The notes under the pieces are model-generated. The model searched no databases. It saw nothing but the letters and a program-made list of their open reading frames with translations, and was not told the DNA's origin. The position numbers and the translations under genes were made by a program. From assembly GCA_037447655.1 (NCBI GenBank), contig JBBHKE010000769.1:97729-161728 (forward strand): a stretch of DNA of 64,000 nt, in the 5' to 3' direction. This document shows positions 11,531-43,415 of the stretch, one piece after another (position 1 is the stretch's first letter; each line of letters starts with the position of its first letter). The stretch is from Zygnema cylindricum (taxonomy: Eukaryota; Streptophyta; Zygnematophyceae; Zygnematales; Zygnemataceae).

Positions 11531-12890
11531 CGTGGGTTTTTTCTTCCATACGTTTTTCCGTACATTTTTCTAGCACTATACATGTACGGACACCCACCTC
11601 CCACCAAATGTATTGCTATAATTTTTGCTGGTCCCGGAGCGATATATTGCGACCTCTCACCGATTGCCCTGCTTGTAGTTTTTCAGTTTTGGCCATGCCA
11701 TCCCTTTTGTACCCCCGGACTCGGATGGTTTACCATCGTGCTTTTTAATTTATCTTGCCAAAAAAAAAAATCAGTATGCAGTACATCGAATATCAAATTT
11801 ATTGCGATAGTAAATTGCCCAATACACAACACTAACTTAACTAAATATGCCTTTTCAAATCATGGCTCCCCGTAACTTGCTGATAACGCTTGGTATCCCT
11901 TGAAATAACATATCTACTTTTGGCTTGACTTATCGATTATTGAGTGCGAAAAATAATATGCATATAGGTTATTGGCAAATCTTGTAAAATTTACAACCCC
12001 AATATTTCGAGCTTCCATGTACTTTCCTTTCTCTTTCTTTGCACCCAAATGATTCACCCTTATCAAGTATTCGAGAAAGCATCCATTTTCTTCATAAACA
12101 TTATTTATATAACTTGTTTGGTCCACCCTACAAGCTGAAAATCAGCCATTATCGTTAAGTAATGGTAAGTTGTAACTTCTTAGTGAGCAATAGAAATACT
12201 TTCTCTAAATAAAGCAATATCGTAAACCATCCGAGTAGCTAGAAACAATACCAAAAAATGAAACTGAATATTTTTTAAACTACAGATGGAAGAAAACGCG
12301 AAAGAAACAAAAACAACAAAAATAGCCAATCGACAAAAGTCTTGGAAAATCACAACAACACAAAACCAACGTTAACGCACCCAAACTTCACCTACAAAGT
12401 TAACTGGAAAAACTCCTAAAAGTGGCCTTGTAAATCTCCTAACTTCCATCGAAATATGAAGGAAATAGAAAAACAATGTAGGAAAGGAAGATAATAAGTC
12501 GACAATCACTGCCATAAGTCCTTCGTGTTCATGCTTACCTCAAAGAAACCCCGATTACATATCTGCTAAACTGCTAATCTCTAATGTTTGACTTTATTTC
12601 TTACACAAAATGTTGGCTCTCAGAAAAAGAGACAAAATGAGAGTTTGTCATAACTTAGAAAAAGAGTCGTGTTTATGAAAGTTCAGTTAATAATCAATTT
12701 CTTCGAAGCCTTCTTCTTCTTTAGAATCTCGTCAACGTACTTACTACTCCAATCAACATCTTCTAACCTCCCGCACTTTCTTCTTTAGACCACCTTTTCT
12801 TAAATCCCTTCAATAAACATTAAACAATTCTTGATCGAGTTTCATTCGCTCCCTATTTGGGAACACAAATCGTTGGATTTCGACTAAGAC
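11530..12890. other. Stretch without recognisable exon
   Basis: This is the place where kinase exons of the minus-strand receptor would be expected. Neither strand shows a glycine-rich loop, a VAIK-type lysine, an HRD or a DFG motif. A minus-strand reading at 11914-12126 contains a segment faintly like a kinase alpha-C region (RVNH), but without support on either side it is not called. Confidence 0.45.
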
Positions 12891-12897
12891 TAATAAC

Positions 12898-31917
<19,020 letters not shown>

Positions 31918-32150
31918 CTAGAAAAAAAACCACAACACATCATAGTCAGAGTGGTTTACCAATAATCAAAACCGATTGAATATAAATCCGAAAACAATTA
32001 CAAGAGTAGACGAGTTGAAAGTTGGAATCACAATCTATTCCATTGCCTTAATCAAGTGACAAACTATAAGATGAGCTAGGTGTGTCACTTTCATACAACA
32101 CTTAAATTTGTCTGAAGTGCTGTGCTGCCAGCTTTAAACTGTTGAGCTTC

Positions 32151-35100
32151 TCTGATAAATAATTACAACACAAATTTGCCTACACATTATTCTTAATGGT
32201 TCAGTTTTTGGTACAGTCTAACCAATAACAGAAATAGTTCACATCTCTTGGTGCTTCAACTGTCACACCCCAACTACGGACACAACTGGGAAAAGCTGAT
32301 GGAACATACAATCTTTTTGTGAAGACTTCACGACGGCCGATACTCGCCCGGTAAAAAAATTTACACAGAGCATAGCAAAGATGCCGGCAAACTGAATCAG
32401 TTGATTGCGGGAGACAACAACCATGCCCATAATTATTGATTGGTATTTACTGATTATCTCCTTCTCCCTTCCCTTCCCTCTTTCTCTCCCCTTTCTACTG
32501 CCTCTCCCTTTCCCTATTCATGTCCTTATCACTCTCTTTCACCCTCTCCTTCTCCTTTCTTTTCTGTCCCTCTCGCTTTCTTTCCTGTTTGATGGTCAGC
32601 TTTTACACTGCAAAATACCAATGTTTTTGACAAGTTAGTTTTTTGAATTTGAGCAAATTATCCATGCATAAAAAAAATGATATCTCTCTAAAACCGTACC
32701 GTTTAATTCAGCGTTACTAAGCATTTCTTCAACAAAATTTGAGACTATGACTGAAGTAAACGTAGACCAATTCTTACAGAAAAATCTGACAAAATTCCAC
32801 TTTTTTAATGAAGATATGTGCAACACCTTATTTGTAGGGGAAAAAAACACGTTATGGGGGTTCTCTTTTTGGTTTTAGACAAAATTTTAGCTTGTTTTTC
32901 GGCTACTGAGAGGAATTTCTTCGAGAAATATGAATCTGAAAGGAGTGTCTCCTTTGAGCTTTACACGCTCACGATTGGAGCTTTTCCATAAACATTTTCT
33001 CCAAAACGCTGAAGTGAATGTGGAATTATCAACTGCCAATCTTTACAACATTCTGGTCATTGATGTTGCTGAGACAAACCAAGAAACACGTATGGAACGA
33101 CTATCGTCTTGGGTACGTAAGGATCACATTCAGGAGTAAATATTGGACATTAAAATGTAGCAATTCCAAAATTTGATGTCAATTTATAATTTTGAATGCT
33201 TGAAACATTAGACAATTCAAATTTGAAAAACATCTACACTGAACCTGTTAAAGGATGGTGAGTTTCTTCAATAATTTCGTTCAGATTCACAGTTTACATT
33301 TTCATAAAAAAATTGCATAAACTTCTTTCAATCATATCAAAAACACTTTATGCTCTTCATGTTACTCTTTTGTTTGAACTGTTGCCCCTAGAAGTACGGC
33401 TGTCGTATTCCAGCTAATTAGACTGAAAACAGGTTTTCAAAATGGTAAATTTGGTCCACTTATCCATATAATTTGGGCTAATAATAATAATAATTTGGTT
33501 ATAAAACAAAATCAAATAATAATTCTAAATAATACTTAATAATAATTTGATATGATAGTAAATTTTGGAGCTATTGTTATTGCAAAAAATTTGTTTTTAT
33601 TCGAGCTTTGATTCAGTTTATAATATTTTCTCATGAATATCTACAGCATTGCTCATCAATTATGATAAATTTGAGAGAGAAATTGATTAAACGAACAGTC
33701 TGTATATGTGAGTGCATGTGGCAGAAATGTAGGGTTATAATAACAATCAATACTTAATAGAAAATAAAAGCTATTGTGCTCCATAAGGCATATATGCATG
33801 AATCCATTTTGATAGTAGAGATTGTCACGATGTAAATGTTTTTCACTATTTGATTATTCATCAAAAATGTACATAATTGAACACAAAACTTGTTGAAAAA
33901 ATAGCATTCAATCCACTGTGATAAAATTTTGTGTCGAAGAGGTTTTGCAGATATCAAGGCTATATTTTTTACATTTTTGTAACAGTTATACGACTTAACC
34001 TGCACTTAGATGTAAATGAGTCAACAGATTAAAAACTAAACCTATTTTTAGTTTGATAGGTTTACTAGGTCTATTTATGGTGACATCCGAAACAAAAAAT
34101 AACGTTTTAAAAACATCTAACTGTGAATCTAAAATATGCATGCTTTCGACCAAAGAAAAGAGTCAAAAACCCCTGGCAACCATGGCAAAGGGTTTGCTTT
34201 CAATTTGAAGAAATTTTGTGAAGAAACTTACGCATCTTTCCGAAAGGTACAGTTTCAACACATGCTTGCCAGAAGAATTCAAACTCAAAAGAGTAAAAAG
34301 AGAAGGGAAGAGAAGGAAGGAAAAGCAGCTTTAACCTTTTAACTGCTTATGTTAGACGCCTAGGTCTACTGTACTGAAGTTGAAGGAAGCCAGAGTAGTG
34401 GTCTTCGCTACAGGAATACTTTGACCTACTTTGTTTTTGTCCTTTTGGGGAGGTTTATTCGGCTGAAGTACCGAATAGTCGCTTGCCGTAGTAACTCCGT
34501 ACGAATTTGCCACCTGTAACAGGGAGCGCCAGTCGGCATTCTAATTTGTGACCGACATTTGACACCGACACGTGGAAACCGACAAAAACCCACGTAGAAG
34601 TTGGGAGAGATTTCCGTAGGATTTATTTTATCGTATTACGCTCTCGGAAAATTTGAGCGCCCTGCCGGAAAAGGTATCCGGTTTTTGTAACTCTTTCCAA
34701 AATTCCAAAAGAAAAAGTTTTCCAAACAGACTCTGTCCCGAAAGATTTCTTAAAAGATACACTGTACCTAATTGTCGGTTAGTGCAATAACTTCGTACAG
34801 CTTTGCCACACAAGTGACAGCTAGCGCTAGCGGTATTGCCTCGTTTTACATTCCAGGAATTGTGAGATAGGGGCGGGAATATAAGAGAGAGGGAGAGGCG
34901 ACTCCGGCGTAGACTTTTGCAAAGGACCGATGAATGAAACTGGAGGTCCAAGACGCATGCATTTTATTTCCGTGCATGCACGTGACGGGCAAAGAAAAAA
35001 ATAGCGTGTAATTTCCCTCGTGCTAAAAACTTTCCACTCGTGTGGCGCGTGCGCGATAGCCGTTTCATTCGTCGTTCGAGTGATACTTTAACTAAAATCA

Positions 35101-36323
35101 ACTAGATAGTTTCATTTTCAATTAAGTTTTTTAATGAGATGGACTAGCGTGGCCAGGGGTCGAAAAGATTATAACGCTAAAAACTGACAAAAGGCTAGCA
35201 TCATTTTATAAGGCAAATGATGTTATTGTTGGGGACTAAATTTTGGAGTAAAGCGTAATAAAACCACAAGATACTTTAATACATTGGGCACACACCCTTA
35301 CCAAATATTGACAAATGGCGAAGCCCAAAAGGATAGTTGAGATATTCGATTTAGGTTTTTCGAAAACGTTGAGATATTCGATTTAGGTTTTTCGAAAACG
35401 TTGATGAAAAGAGTTTAGATTTGTTGAATCGAAGACCTATTTTAAGTGCGCACAATTTCGGTGCAGCCTTCAAAATAAATTATCCCATTTCATGTACGGT
35501 GTCACTTTAGACGATCAGCACTCCACGCGGATTGGTTAGGATCATGGCGTTTGGGGACAAAAAACGGTAACTTTAATTATTGTCGGAAAAAAATATTGGC
35601 ATCCTTAAAATAAGACACAAAAAAAAACACTGATGACATTTTTTTATTTTACGCTAATATGGCAAAAGGTTAAATAGCATGAATTGCACTAGGGATGGAC
35701 TTACGTTAAATAGAAAATGAGGTTGTTTATAGATGACGTAGTATTTCATACCATTCCGTGACAATTTTTATTTTTTGGGGGGGAAACATCTTTGCTTGGG
35801 ATAAATTAGATTTATATATGCTTGTAAGGCGTAGACCTTTGCCATCGGATGTTTTGCTTTCTCGAATACGCAACGCAATTTCTCAAACCATCTAGTGGCT
35901 AGTGCATTCCAAGCTTATAGGCATATCTTGGCTGTCAAATTTTTCGTTTTTAAACATCGACGTCCCAATCACCCAAATCATCTAGTGTGGTTAGTGACCT
36001 CCATTAGCCACACACTAGACGTGTAAATTGGTAAATTTAGGAAAGAAAAAAACATCCACGATGAATGCATTATGAGAGTCCCACACGTCGTATAGGCCAT
36101 GTGTCTTCCAACAGATTTCAAAAGTCTCATACGATTTTAGACAATTACCAAACTACACATTCTTTTTCCGCTTACATCCAGTACAATTATTATTTTGCTA
36201 CTATCTTGAGGATTTAGTGTCATTTCACGACGATAGAATTCAAAACGCAATAGCAAAGAAAAATACATCGAGTATGAAAGAATCTTGTAAGGTGTGACAT
36301 TTGACATTTGTAAACATTGTAAC
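32151..36323. other. Region upstream of the mosaic gene, no recognised coding exon
   Basis: No conserved protein segment was recognised on either strand. A pyrimidine run occupies 32458-32590, AT-rich TAATAA repeats lie at 33478-33550, and a more CpG-rich part lies at about 34440-35100. Within it, blocks around CGTACGAATTTGCCAC (34499) and CGTACAGCTTTGCCAC (34793) look like diverged direct repeats. The missing signal-peptide exon and the promoter of the minus-strand gene should lie here, but I cannot place them. Short open frames at 34136-34342 (+) and 34628-34951 (-) have no recognisable domain. Confidence 0.5.
35336..35401. repeat. Tandem duplication of a 33-bp unit
   Basis: The unit GTTGAGATATTCGATTTAGG plus TTTTTCGAAAAC-like continuation occurs twice in direct succession. 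It has no coding context. Confidence 0.85.
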
Positions 36324-37165
36324 TGTGACCTCCATTGGCCCACAAAATGTCCATCTTATACGAAGCCTCTAGGATAATATTTGCCCTTATGACTTTCAGC
36401 CCAAATAAAAGCCACACAGTCAGACAAGAGTTAAAACCAACTTCACACATGTGAAGGCTTGACTCCCCACAAAAAGAATTTATGTATTTGCTCCCTTGAG
36501 CACTAAGTTATGGCTTGCCAAAGATTTCCTATAAATACATATGGTCTCTCAGAGAGAGGCGCCTCAAAAATGACTAAGTCCTAAATCCCCCTCCGAACCC
36601 CCTACTACTACTGTACTCGACCAATTATAAGACTACAAATTTCAAGAAAGTACATATGTCGCTATACTTTTTGTACGGCTATGGTACGGCATGGCCGTCC
36701 CGCTGACGTTTGTTAGTTCCGAGCCATGATCGCTCATCCCGTAATGTCCGTTGTCGACTCATGGATTGCCATGTGTCATCCGCTGACTTCAATCTGTGAT
36801 CGACATTTGTTTACGTATGTTGAAATTCAATGTCTTTTCATGTATATCGTTTTGTTTCATAATTCGTTAAATGGAGTATGTACAATTGTACGTCTTTAAA
36901 TACGAATCACACTCAATTTATGTAATGGTTCATCAAAAACTAATATATAAGACGAACGGTTACACTATACAGATGTTATCCTGTAGGACTTAGTATCAAA
37001 TGCAACAAGAGATAAATCATTTTGTTAAGTACTCCTTTCTCTCTCTCTCCTTAGTCTACATCTTGTCTGCTAAGGAGGCAGTAATGGCGGCTCTCCGCCT
37101 AACTCTCTCTCTCCTATCTAGAGTATGGGAAATAAGCTAGTCACATGAGAATTATTTTTTCAACA
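36324..37165 (-). mobile_element. 3' LTR of copia element D
   Basis: On the minus strand it starts TGTTGAAAAAATAATTC and ends GGAGGTCACA. It matches the 41247-42189 copy throughout, including GGAGAGCC-type blocks and the GGGCCAATGGAGGTCACA end. It is about 840 bases against about 940 in the other copy because of indels, so the pair has diverged. It carries a CTCTCTGAGAG palindromic block near 36544-36556. Confidence 0.8.
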
Positions 37166-40100
37166 CTCCATTTTATTCTTAGTCACTTTAAGTTTCAATT
37201 CATACTTCTTCTTTAATTGCAATTTTGGAGAAAACAATGATTTCGTCATCATATCCTCCACCATTACCCCATAGCTGGCGTCACTCCAAGTGGCGATGTT
37301 AGTATTTCCCTTGCCCAAATGAAACCATAGATTTTTGGTTCCTACCAAGTGTCTTAGTAGTCTTTTTGTTGCCTCTTAGTCCCTCTTCCTAGGACCATGT
37401 AGACTCCTACTTAGAACTCATACAGCAACCGCTATGTTTGGATGGGTACATTTCCCTAAGTAAACTAAACTCCCTACGATATGTCTATAAAGCATGTGAT
37501 TTATGAGCTCTCTCGCTTCTTGATCCATTTGATATAGGACTACGAATCCTCCTTGTAAGCTCCCCTCAGACATCTTCTTTAAGTCTATTGGAGTAGAGCA
37601 CTTATTGGCTTTCTCCATCTAGTCTATTAGAGTAGAGCAACTATTGGCTTTCTATATCTGAAACTTTTTCAACATGTTTCCTATTTCTTCTTTCTGAGTT
37701 TGTTTTAGCATCCTATTTTCTCTATCTCTTTCCATCTGAATTCCTAAAATATAACTAGCTATTCCTAGATCCTTCCTATCAAACTGGCTCCTCAAATCCT
37801 TTTTCAACTTATTGATCTTTTCAATTGACTTACTCAAGATCAATCGATCATCAATATAAATAGCAAGAAATATTACACCATTCTCATCTTCAAACAAATA
37901 GATAAAATGGTCCGAACTAATTCAGATGTATCGAAGGTTAGTGAAAAACTCATCCAAATTGACGTTCCATTGTTGTGGCGACCGCTTAAGTCCATACAAA
38001 GATTTGATCAATTTGCACATCTTACTCTCTTGTCCATTTTTCACAACACCTTCTGATTGCTTCATGAAGATTTTTTCTTGTTGAACCTCCATGTTTTCCG
38101 CTACGGCCAAACTACGGAGAATTCTAACTACCCGAGCGAAGGTCTCCTCATAGTTTTTCCGTTTTGTGTGTAACCCTTTGCTTCTAATCGAGCTTTATAT
38201 CTTTCAATAGAATTATCTAGGTATTGTTTTCGCTTAAAAACCCATTTACATCCGATAATTTTTTTATCCAGAGGGCAATCCATTAATTCCCATGTGTTTG
38301 CTTCCATAATAGATGCCATTTTCTCATTAATAACAATCATCCATCTACCATTTTCAGAACTATTAATGGACTTAGAATAAGTTCGAGGCTCATTCGGGTG
38401 TGATAGCTTTGTCAATTTACCGTTTACCTATTTTTCTTGGAGTCTTTTACTACTTTTTCCTCCTCTCTCAAGTTCAGTTGCTAGTATTGATGGCATCATC
38501 GGATTTTTCTTTGGATGCTCCTCGGCTCCCCAATCTATGGAGATCAGTTCAGTTTCATCTTCTCCCCTCTGGTCCGACATGGGAGGAATCTCTTTTTCCA
38601 CTTCATATTTTTATTCTGTTGTAATTGCAAATTCTCGATGAGTTGTCTCCCTTGGTACATCTTTTGTTTCAAAGTCATGGTGGGTTTCAAATCTGATTTT
38701 GACAATTTTGATGTAGTTGATGGGATCTGCAAATTTTCTTTCATCCATTACCACTAAATTTTTTACCAAGATTATATCTTTTTTGTCAAGATCATAGACT
38801 CTATATCCCGTTACATCCTTATCATATCCCACTAAGTATCCAGGTTTACCCTTTGCATCTACTTTATTTGCACAAGAATACAAAAGTCTCTTCTTTTCAT
38901 TGCTTCATCAATCGGAAAAATGCCTTGGCTTCCCTTTTCAGCTATGAAATGATCCTCATTTTCAAAGCTAGCCGTGAACACACTTTTTCTAGTTTTTGTC
39001 CTAAATTCTTTGTCATTTAACACCGATGTAGATATTAGATTTTTGTTTAACTGAGGAATATATAAAACATATGACAAGGTCAATATAGATACCTTTTCAT
39101 CCACTAAGACCTTAAGGTCTACCGATCCCACTTAGCTAATGGTGACAATTCTCCCATCTTTGTACTCTATCTCTACAGATGGAATCTTTCTCAGTTTTAT
39201 AAACCATTTTCTATCTCTACACATATGCATGGATGCTCTTGAGTCAATGATCCACCCATCCTCGGGTGTTTATTTCATACTTCCGAAAGCACACTTTTTC
39301 CTTTTTGGAATTTTGTCTCCATGTCCTTTCCTTTCTTTCTTTTCATTAAGGAGATACTCCTCGTCCAATATCTCTTCCTCGTCTCCACCCACTTGTGTTG
39401 CCACAAGTGTCTTCTTTTTCCCTCCTTGACTGGAATTTGCTTGCCCATCTTTCATTCGTAGCTCCGCCAATCTGGTGCAAACTACCATGTAATGCTCGAG
39501 TTTCTTGCAAAAAAGGGATACTCCCTTTGGGGGACCCTTTCCTAGTCCCTCGGGTTGTCCTTCTCTTCCTTCTCCACCGATAGACTTGTAAGGTTTCCTT
39601 CTATTTCGGTACTTCCAAGCTGTCCTTGCAACAAGTGTTTGATTACTACGATTTCTTCAACGGAGATCCATAGTATTCTCCTGGACTAAAATCATCCCAT
39701 TAAATGAGTTCCAAATCTATCGGTTGTCTGGTAATTCCTGAACCCGGTTTATAATGTTTTCATACACATCTGGAAGTTTCATGATAATATTATTGACTTT
39801 ATGTATTTATGTCTCTACCTTTCCTGCACCTTCAATGTCGACATAAGGTCAACAAGATCATTATAAAGATCTAGCATGCTACCACATTTATAAACACATG
39901 CTTGTATTTTCTAGTCTGCTAGTTGTTATTCCTAGATAGTGTTGTTTTTGGAAAGCTTTAAGTCTCACTAAATTAGTATGAAGACACTGGTCATCACCTA
40001 AAGAACTATTTCATGTATATTGGTTTGACACTTACATCCACATCCATGTCACACATCAAGGGAAGACAACGCAGCTGTGATACAGCAACGCAGTTGGGAT

Positions 40101-41246
40101 ACAGCAAGGCAGCTGCGATACAGCAACGCAGTTGCGATGAAGTCAGGACAACGCAACTGCAATTACATTTGCTACGATCCGTACGGACGACGCAACTGCG
40201 GATATTTTAATATGATTCAGTTTAGTATAGAGTGGCTGCGATAGATATGAATCTAGTTAGATCAGCGGTAGCTTAGTGGTAGCTTAGTTGTAGCTTGATA
40301 GATTAGTATTAACTTGGCGGTTTGACGTACCTCTCAGGTACACTGGTATCATCGGTACAACTCAAGTATAAGGACTTAGGACTCATAACACAAATTGTAT
40401 CGAGACTTCCAAGTAGTAAACTGCAAACAATTTTTGGGAAACTTCTGAGTATTATATCTTGAGTGTTGTCAAGTGAATTCTACTAAAACTTTGGGAATTG
40501 TCACTCTATATGCTACTCTATATTTTGATAGAGTTTTTTGAGGTTTGGATGCTTGTATAAGATTTGGTGAGCATTTTAAAACAGCTGTTTGATAGGATTG
40601 TTGATAGCTTTTGAGAGTGTATCATGTCTACTTCTACTACTACTGTTGCTCTTCCACCTGCAACGGTGGTCGTAGAACAACAGATAGTTCCACTCTTATA
40701 CATGCTCACTAGAAACTTTGATTTATTGATAGTTCCACTCTTATACACGCTCACTAAAGACTTCCACAATTTTGCTAGTTTAGTTAGATTCAAAAGGGAA
40801 AGAGCAACTAGATTCAGAAGGGAAAGAGCAATTGCTTGTGTGAGATTCCTCAAAATGACATGTTTGGCCACCTCATTTTTGTAGTGCCAAACCTCTTGCT
40901 GATTCTCGTCTGTTTTCTGTATCGTTGGTGTCATTACTGCTCCATTTGTTACCGCAAGTATGGATTTATCCTTCCCTTTCTCTCCATCCATGATGATGGT
41001 TTTTTCATCGTCCCCAGCTTCCTCTGAGGCTCTAGGCACTCCTTTGCCCAGTCTTCATGCTCCCATAAATCGAGCTCCTCCGAAACCTGGTGGGGCTCCA
41101 ATGCTCGGTGTAGGACACCTCACATACCGCGATACTATCCCCCAAAGGTGTTTCTCAATTAGGGCACCTCTCATCATTGCTTCACAATAAATAAAGTCTT
41201 TTCCCTAATAAATGGGCACCCGAGAGTGTTGGCTAACCTTTAATTA
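37166..41246 (-). pseudogene. Copia element D gag-pol remnant, integrase core deleted
   Basis: On the minus strand gag pieces occupy 40690-41246 and 39270-39949, where the zinc knuckle is degenerate with its first Cys lost near 39500-39515. Protease follows at about 39240-39270 with D-S-R instead of D-S-G. The pre-integrase segment at 38859-39131 runs into the integrase-RT linker (GKPGYLVGYDKDVTGYRVYD at about 38800-38850) without any D,D,E core: about 1 kb is missing. RT pieces lie at 37922-38415 (KRSPQQWN) and 37652-37897 (FLAIYIDDRLIL), and the post-RT and RNase H area at 37160-37618. Stops are frequent. A copia-X fragment interrupts gag at 39950-40683. Confidence 0.8.
39950..40683 (+). 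mobile_element. Copia-X fragment: LTR plus first 20 codons of gag
   Basis: It starts TGTTGTTTTTGGAAAGC at 39950 and contains GCAACGCAGTTGCGAT-type short repeats at about 40068-40200. Near 40624 it reaches a start codon and MSTSTTTVALPPATVVVEQQ, after which element D sequence resumes. The same structure in reverse, ending with MSTSTTTAAPLPAPVVVEQQ and 40 more codons, lies at 53578-54510. Both copies keep the LTR and only the beginning of gag. Confidence 0.7.
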
Positions 41247-42189
41247 TGTGACCTCCATTGGCCCACAAAATGTTCAGCATATATGAAGCCTCTAGGATAA
41301 TATTTTCCCTATGAATTTCAGACCAAATAAAAGCCACACGGTCTGACAAAAGTTTTGACTAACTTCACACTTGTGAAGGCCCGACTCCCCGTAAAAAGAA
41401 TTTTTCCATTTGCTCCCCTGAGCACTATTTTATGGATGGCCAAAGATAACCTATAAATACAAGTGATCTCTTAGAGAGAGGCGCCTTAAAATTGACTAAG
41501 TCCTAAATCCCTCTCTGAACCCCGTATTACTACTGTACTCAACCAATTATAAGATAATAAAGTTCAATTATAAGATAATAAAGTTCAATTATAAGATAAT
41601 AAAGTTCAAGAGATTACAAATGTCGATGTACTTCTTCTACGGCCATGGTACGGCATGGCCGTCCCACTGACGTCTATTAGTTCCTGAGCCATGGTCGCTC
41701 ATCGCGTAATGTACGTTGTCCACCCATAGCTTGCAAAGTTTTATCCGTCGACGCTAGCTCATAAACCGCCAAAAAAGACCACTCCAGTGCATCGACTCCA
41801 TTGTGCTCCTTGCGATTTGAGATTGACATTTATTTAAGTCCGTTGAAATTCAATGTTGTTTCATGTATGTCTTTTCGTTTTGTAATTTGTTAAATCGAGT
41901 ATGTAAAATTGTACGTCTTTTAATGAGAAACACACCCAATATATGTAACGTTTCATCAAGAACTAATGGATAAGACAGACGGTTACATTATACGGATGTT
42001 ATCTTTTTGGTCTAAGGATCAAATCGAACAAGAGATAAATCATTTTGTTAAGTTCTCCTTTCTTTCTCTCTTTTTAGTCTGCATTTTGTCTGCTAAAGAG
42101 GCAGCCATGGTGGCTCTCCGCCTAACTCTCTCTTTCCTATCTAGATTTTAAGGAAATAAACTAGTGACATAAGAATTACTTTTTCAACA
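41247..42189 (-). mobile_element. 5' LTR of copia element D
   Basis: This is the partner of the LTR at 36324-37165, in the same orientation, starting TGTTGAAAAAGTAATTC at 42189 and ending GGAGGTCACA at 41247. A small tandem repeat (21-bp unit with TTCAATTATAAGATAATAAAG, about three copies) at 41545-41609 is specific to this copy. Flanking 5-base duplications were not recognised. Confidence 0.8.
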
Positions 42190-42599
42190 AATATATGAGA
42201 AACTTCCCGTTTCATTGTGTAGCCTACTTCGATGCCAATTGTAGTAATCGCAACACGAACCAAATCAGGCGCGATTGTACATTCACCTCCAATAGCAACG
42301 AAGTAAATGGATGTCGTCGTAGTGAATAAGTTGGTTGAAAACAAAGTTTGGGTGCCCAAGAAGCAAAGGGTGAGGCAAACCAAAACGAAGACAAACAAGA
42401 GAGGTGAATTGGTCAGACCCCAGACGAAGTGAAAAAAAACGGGTGTGGCTTGTAACCACGCACTAGCCCCCGCCCAAAACATGAGCTTAAAAAAACACGT
42501 GGTTGAGCCAAAGATAAAGTGTTTAAATGACTATGAAATTCAGCGAATGCAAACTGCTCGGATATGTGTTTTTGCAAATGGAATATATTGTTCACAATA

Positions 42600-43415
42600 A
42601 GAGACGAAACACATGATTTTGAGCATCAGGCAGAAGGAGTGCACGAGCAGAGAGAATTGCCTCATGAAAAGGAAAAAGATTGTCCTCCACTTTAGGGACG
42701 ACTTAGGCCTTAACGGGGATATCTACTACAATAAAACGGGAAGTGATGGCGGGCACCACCAACCTCCAACTACCAAAATAAGTTGCTGGAGCAACTTAAG
42801 CCATTGGAATCAAACCCAAACCCCTGTTGGAAATCAAAAAGCTAGCTTGGTGGCGTGCAAATGAACCCTCTGGCCGATCAAAAATCCCATGCCCAACGAG
42901 GTGATGGAGCACACTAAAGTTTTATCATCGAACTCTTTTAGATAAGACAATTATTGAGCCGTAGGTGGTAATGTCCGCGCGAGAAGGAGGGGACGTTAAA
43001 CAAAACAACGAGTGAGGATTTGAAATGCCACCTAGGAGTCGGAGAGCATAGGAAGGTCATCAGAGTGCGAGAGGTCCTCCAACAAAGCATTAGTGACAAC
43101 TCCGTTCGTGATGGATGGGGCTCTGATAAAAGAGTCTAAATCTTTAACACCATATGTGGAAGATGGAATTCAAAAACCCATAGGAATTGGAAATTTTGCA
43201 GGCAAACCTTGCGGGCACCAAGCCACACATGTAGACGGCTTGATTGACAAACGAATCCTACGAAGTTGCTCCGCAAAATGGGTAAAGGCAGATAAAACTG
43301 TAATTCTGTGGCTGCCATTGGCATACAAAATCAACAATATACCGGAAGCCCTCTGGAATAAAATATGCTTTCCAACTTTGCATAGGAATAATGGTCAGTG
43401 TGAACCTTAACAAAT
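42600..43415 (-). pseudogene. LINE-type reverse transcriptase, C-terminal part
   Basis: In shifting minus-strand frames one reads FAEQLRRIRLSIKPSTCVAW, CPQGLP, PIPMGF, then GVKDLDSFI and TNALLEDLSHSDDLP, and further on TSLGMGFLIGQRVHL. This is the order of the thumb and C-terminal region of a LINE RT common in plants, in which K-P-S-K/T-C-x-x-W-x-P-x-G-L follows the catalytic box. It is riddled with frameshifts. The RT core of the same element lies at 45931-46500, on the other side of copia E. Confidence 0.65.

Noticed and set aside
11914-12126. Minus-strand frame with a kinase alpha-C-like RVNH word
   Set aside because: Only a few residues match, no glycine loop or lysine lies upstream, and the phase with the juxtamembrane exon could not be established.
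34136-34342. Short basic open frame on +
   Set aside because: No domain, no splice or promoter context; lysine-rich end is compositional.
34628-34951. Possible signal-peptide first exon of the mosaic gene on -
   Set aside because: The start is not clearly hydrophobic in the right place, and no convincing phase-1 donor follows.
42141-42482. Hydrophobic minus-strand frame of 113 codons
   Set aside because: It overlaps the LTR border of element D and degenerate LINE sequence; no conserved pattern.
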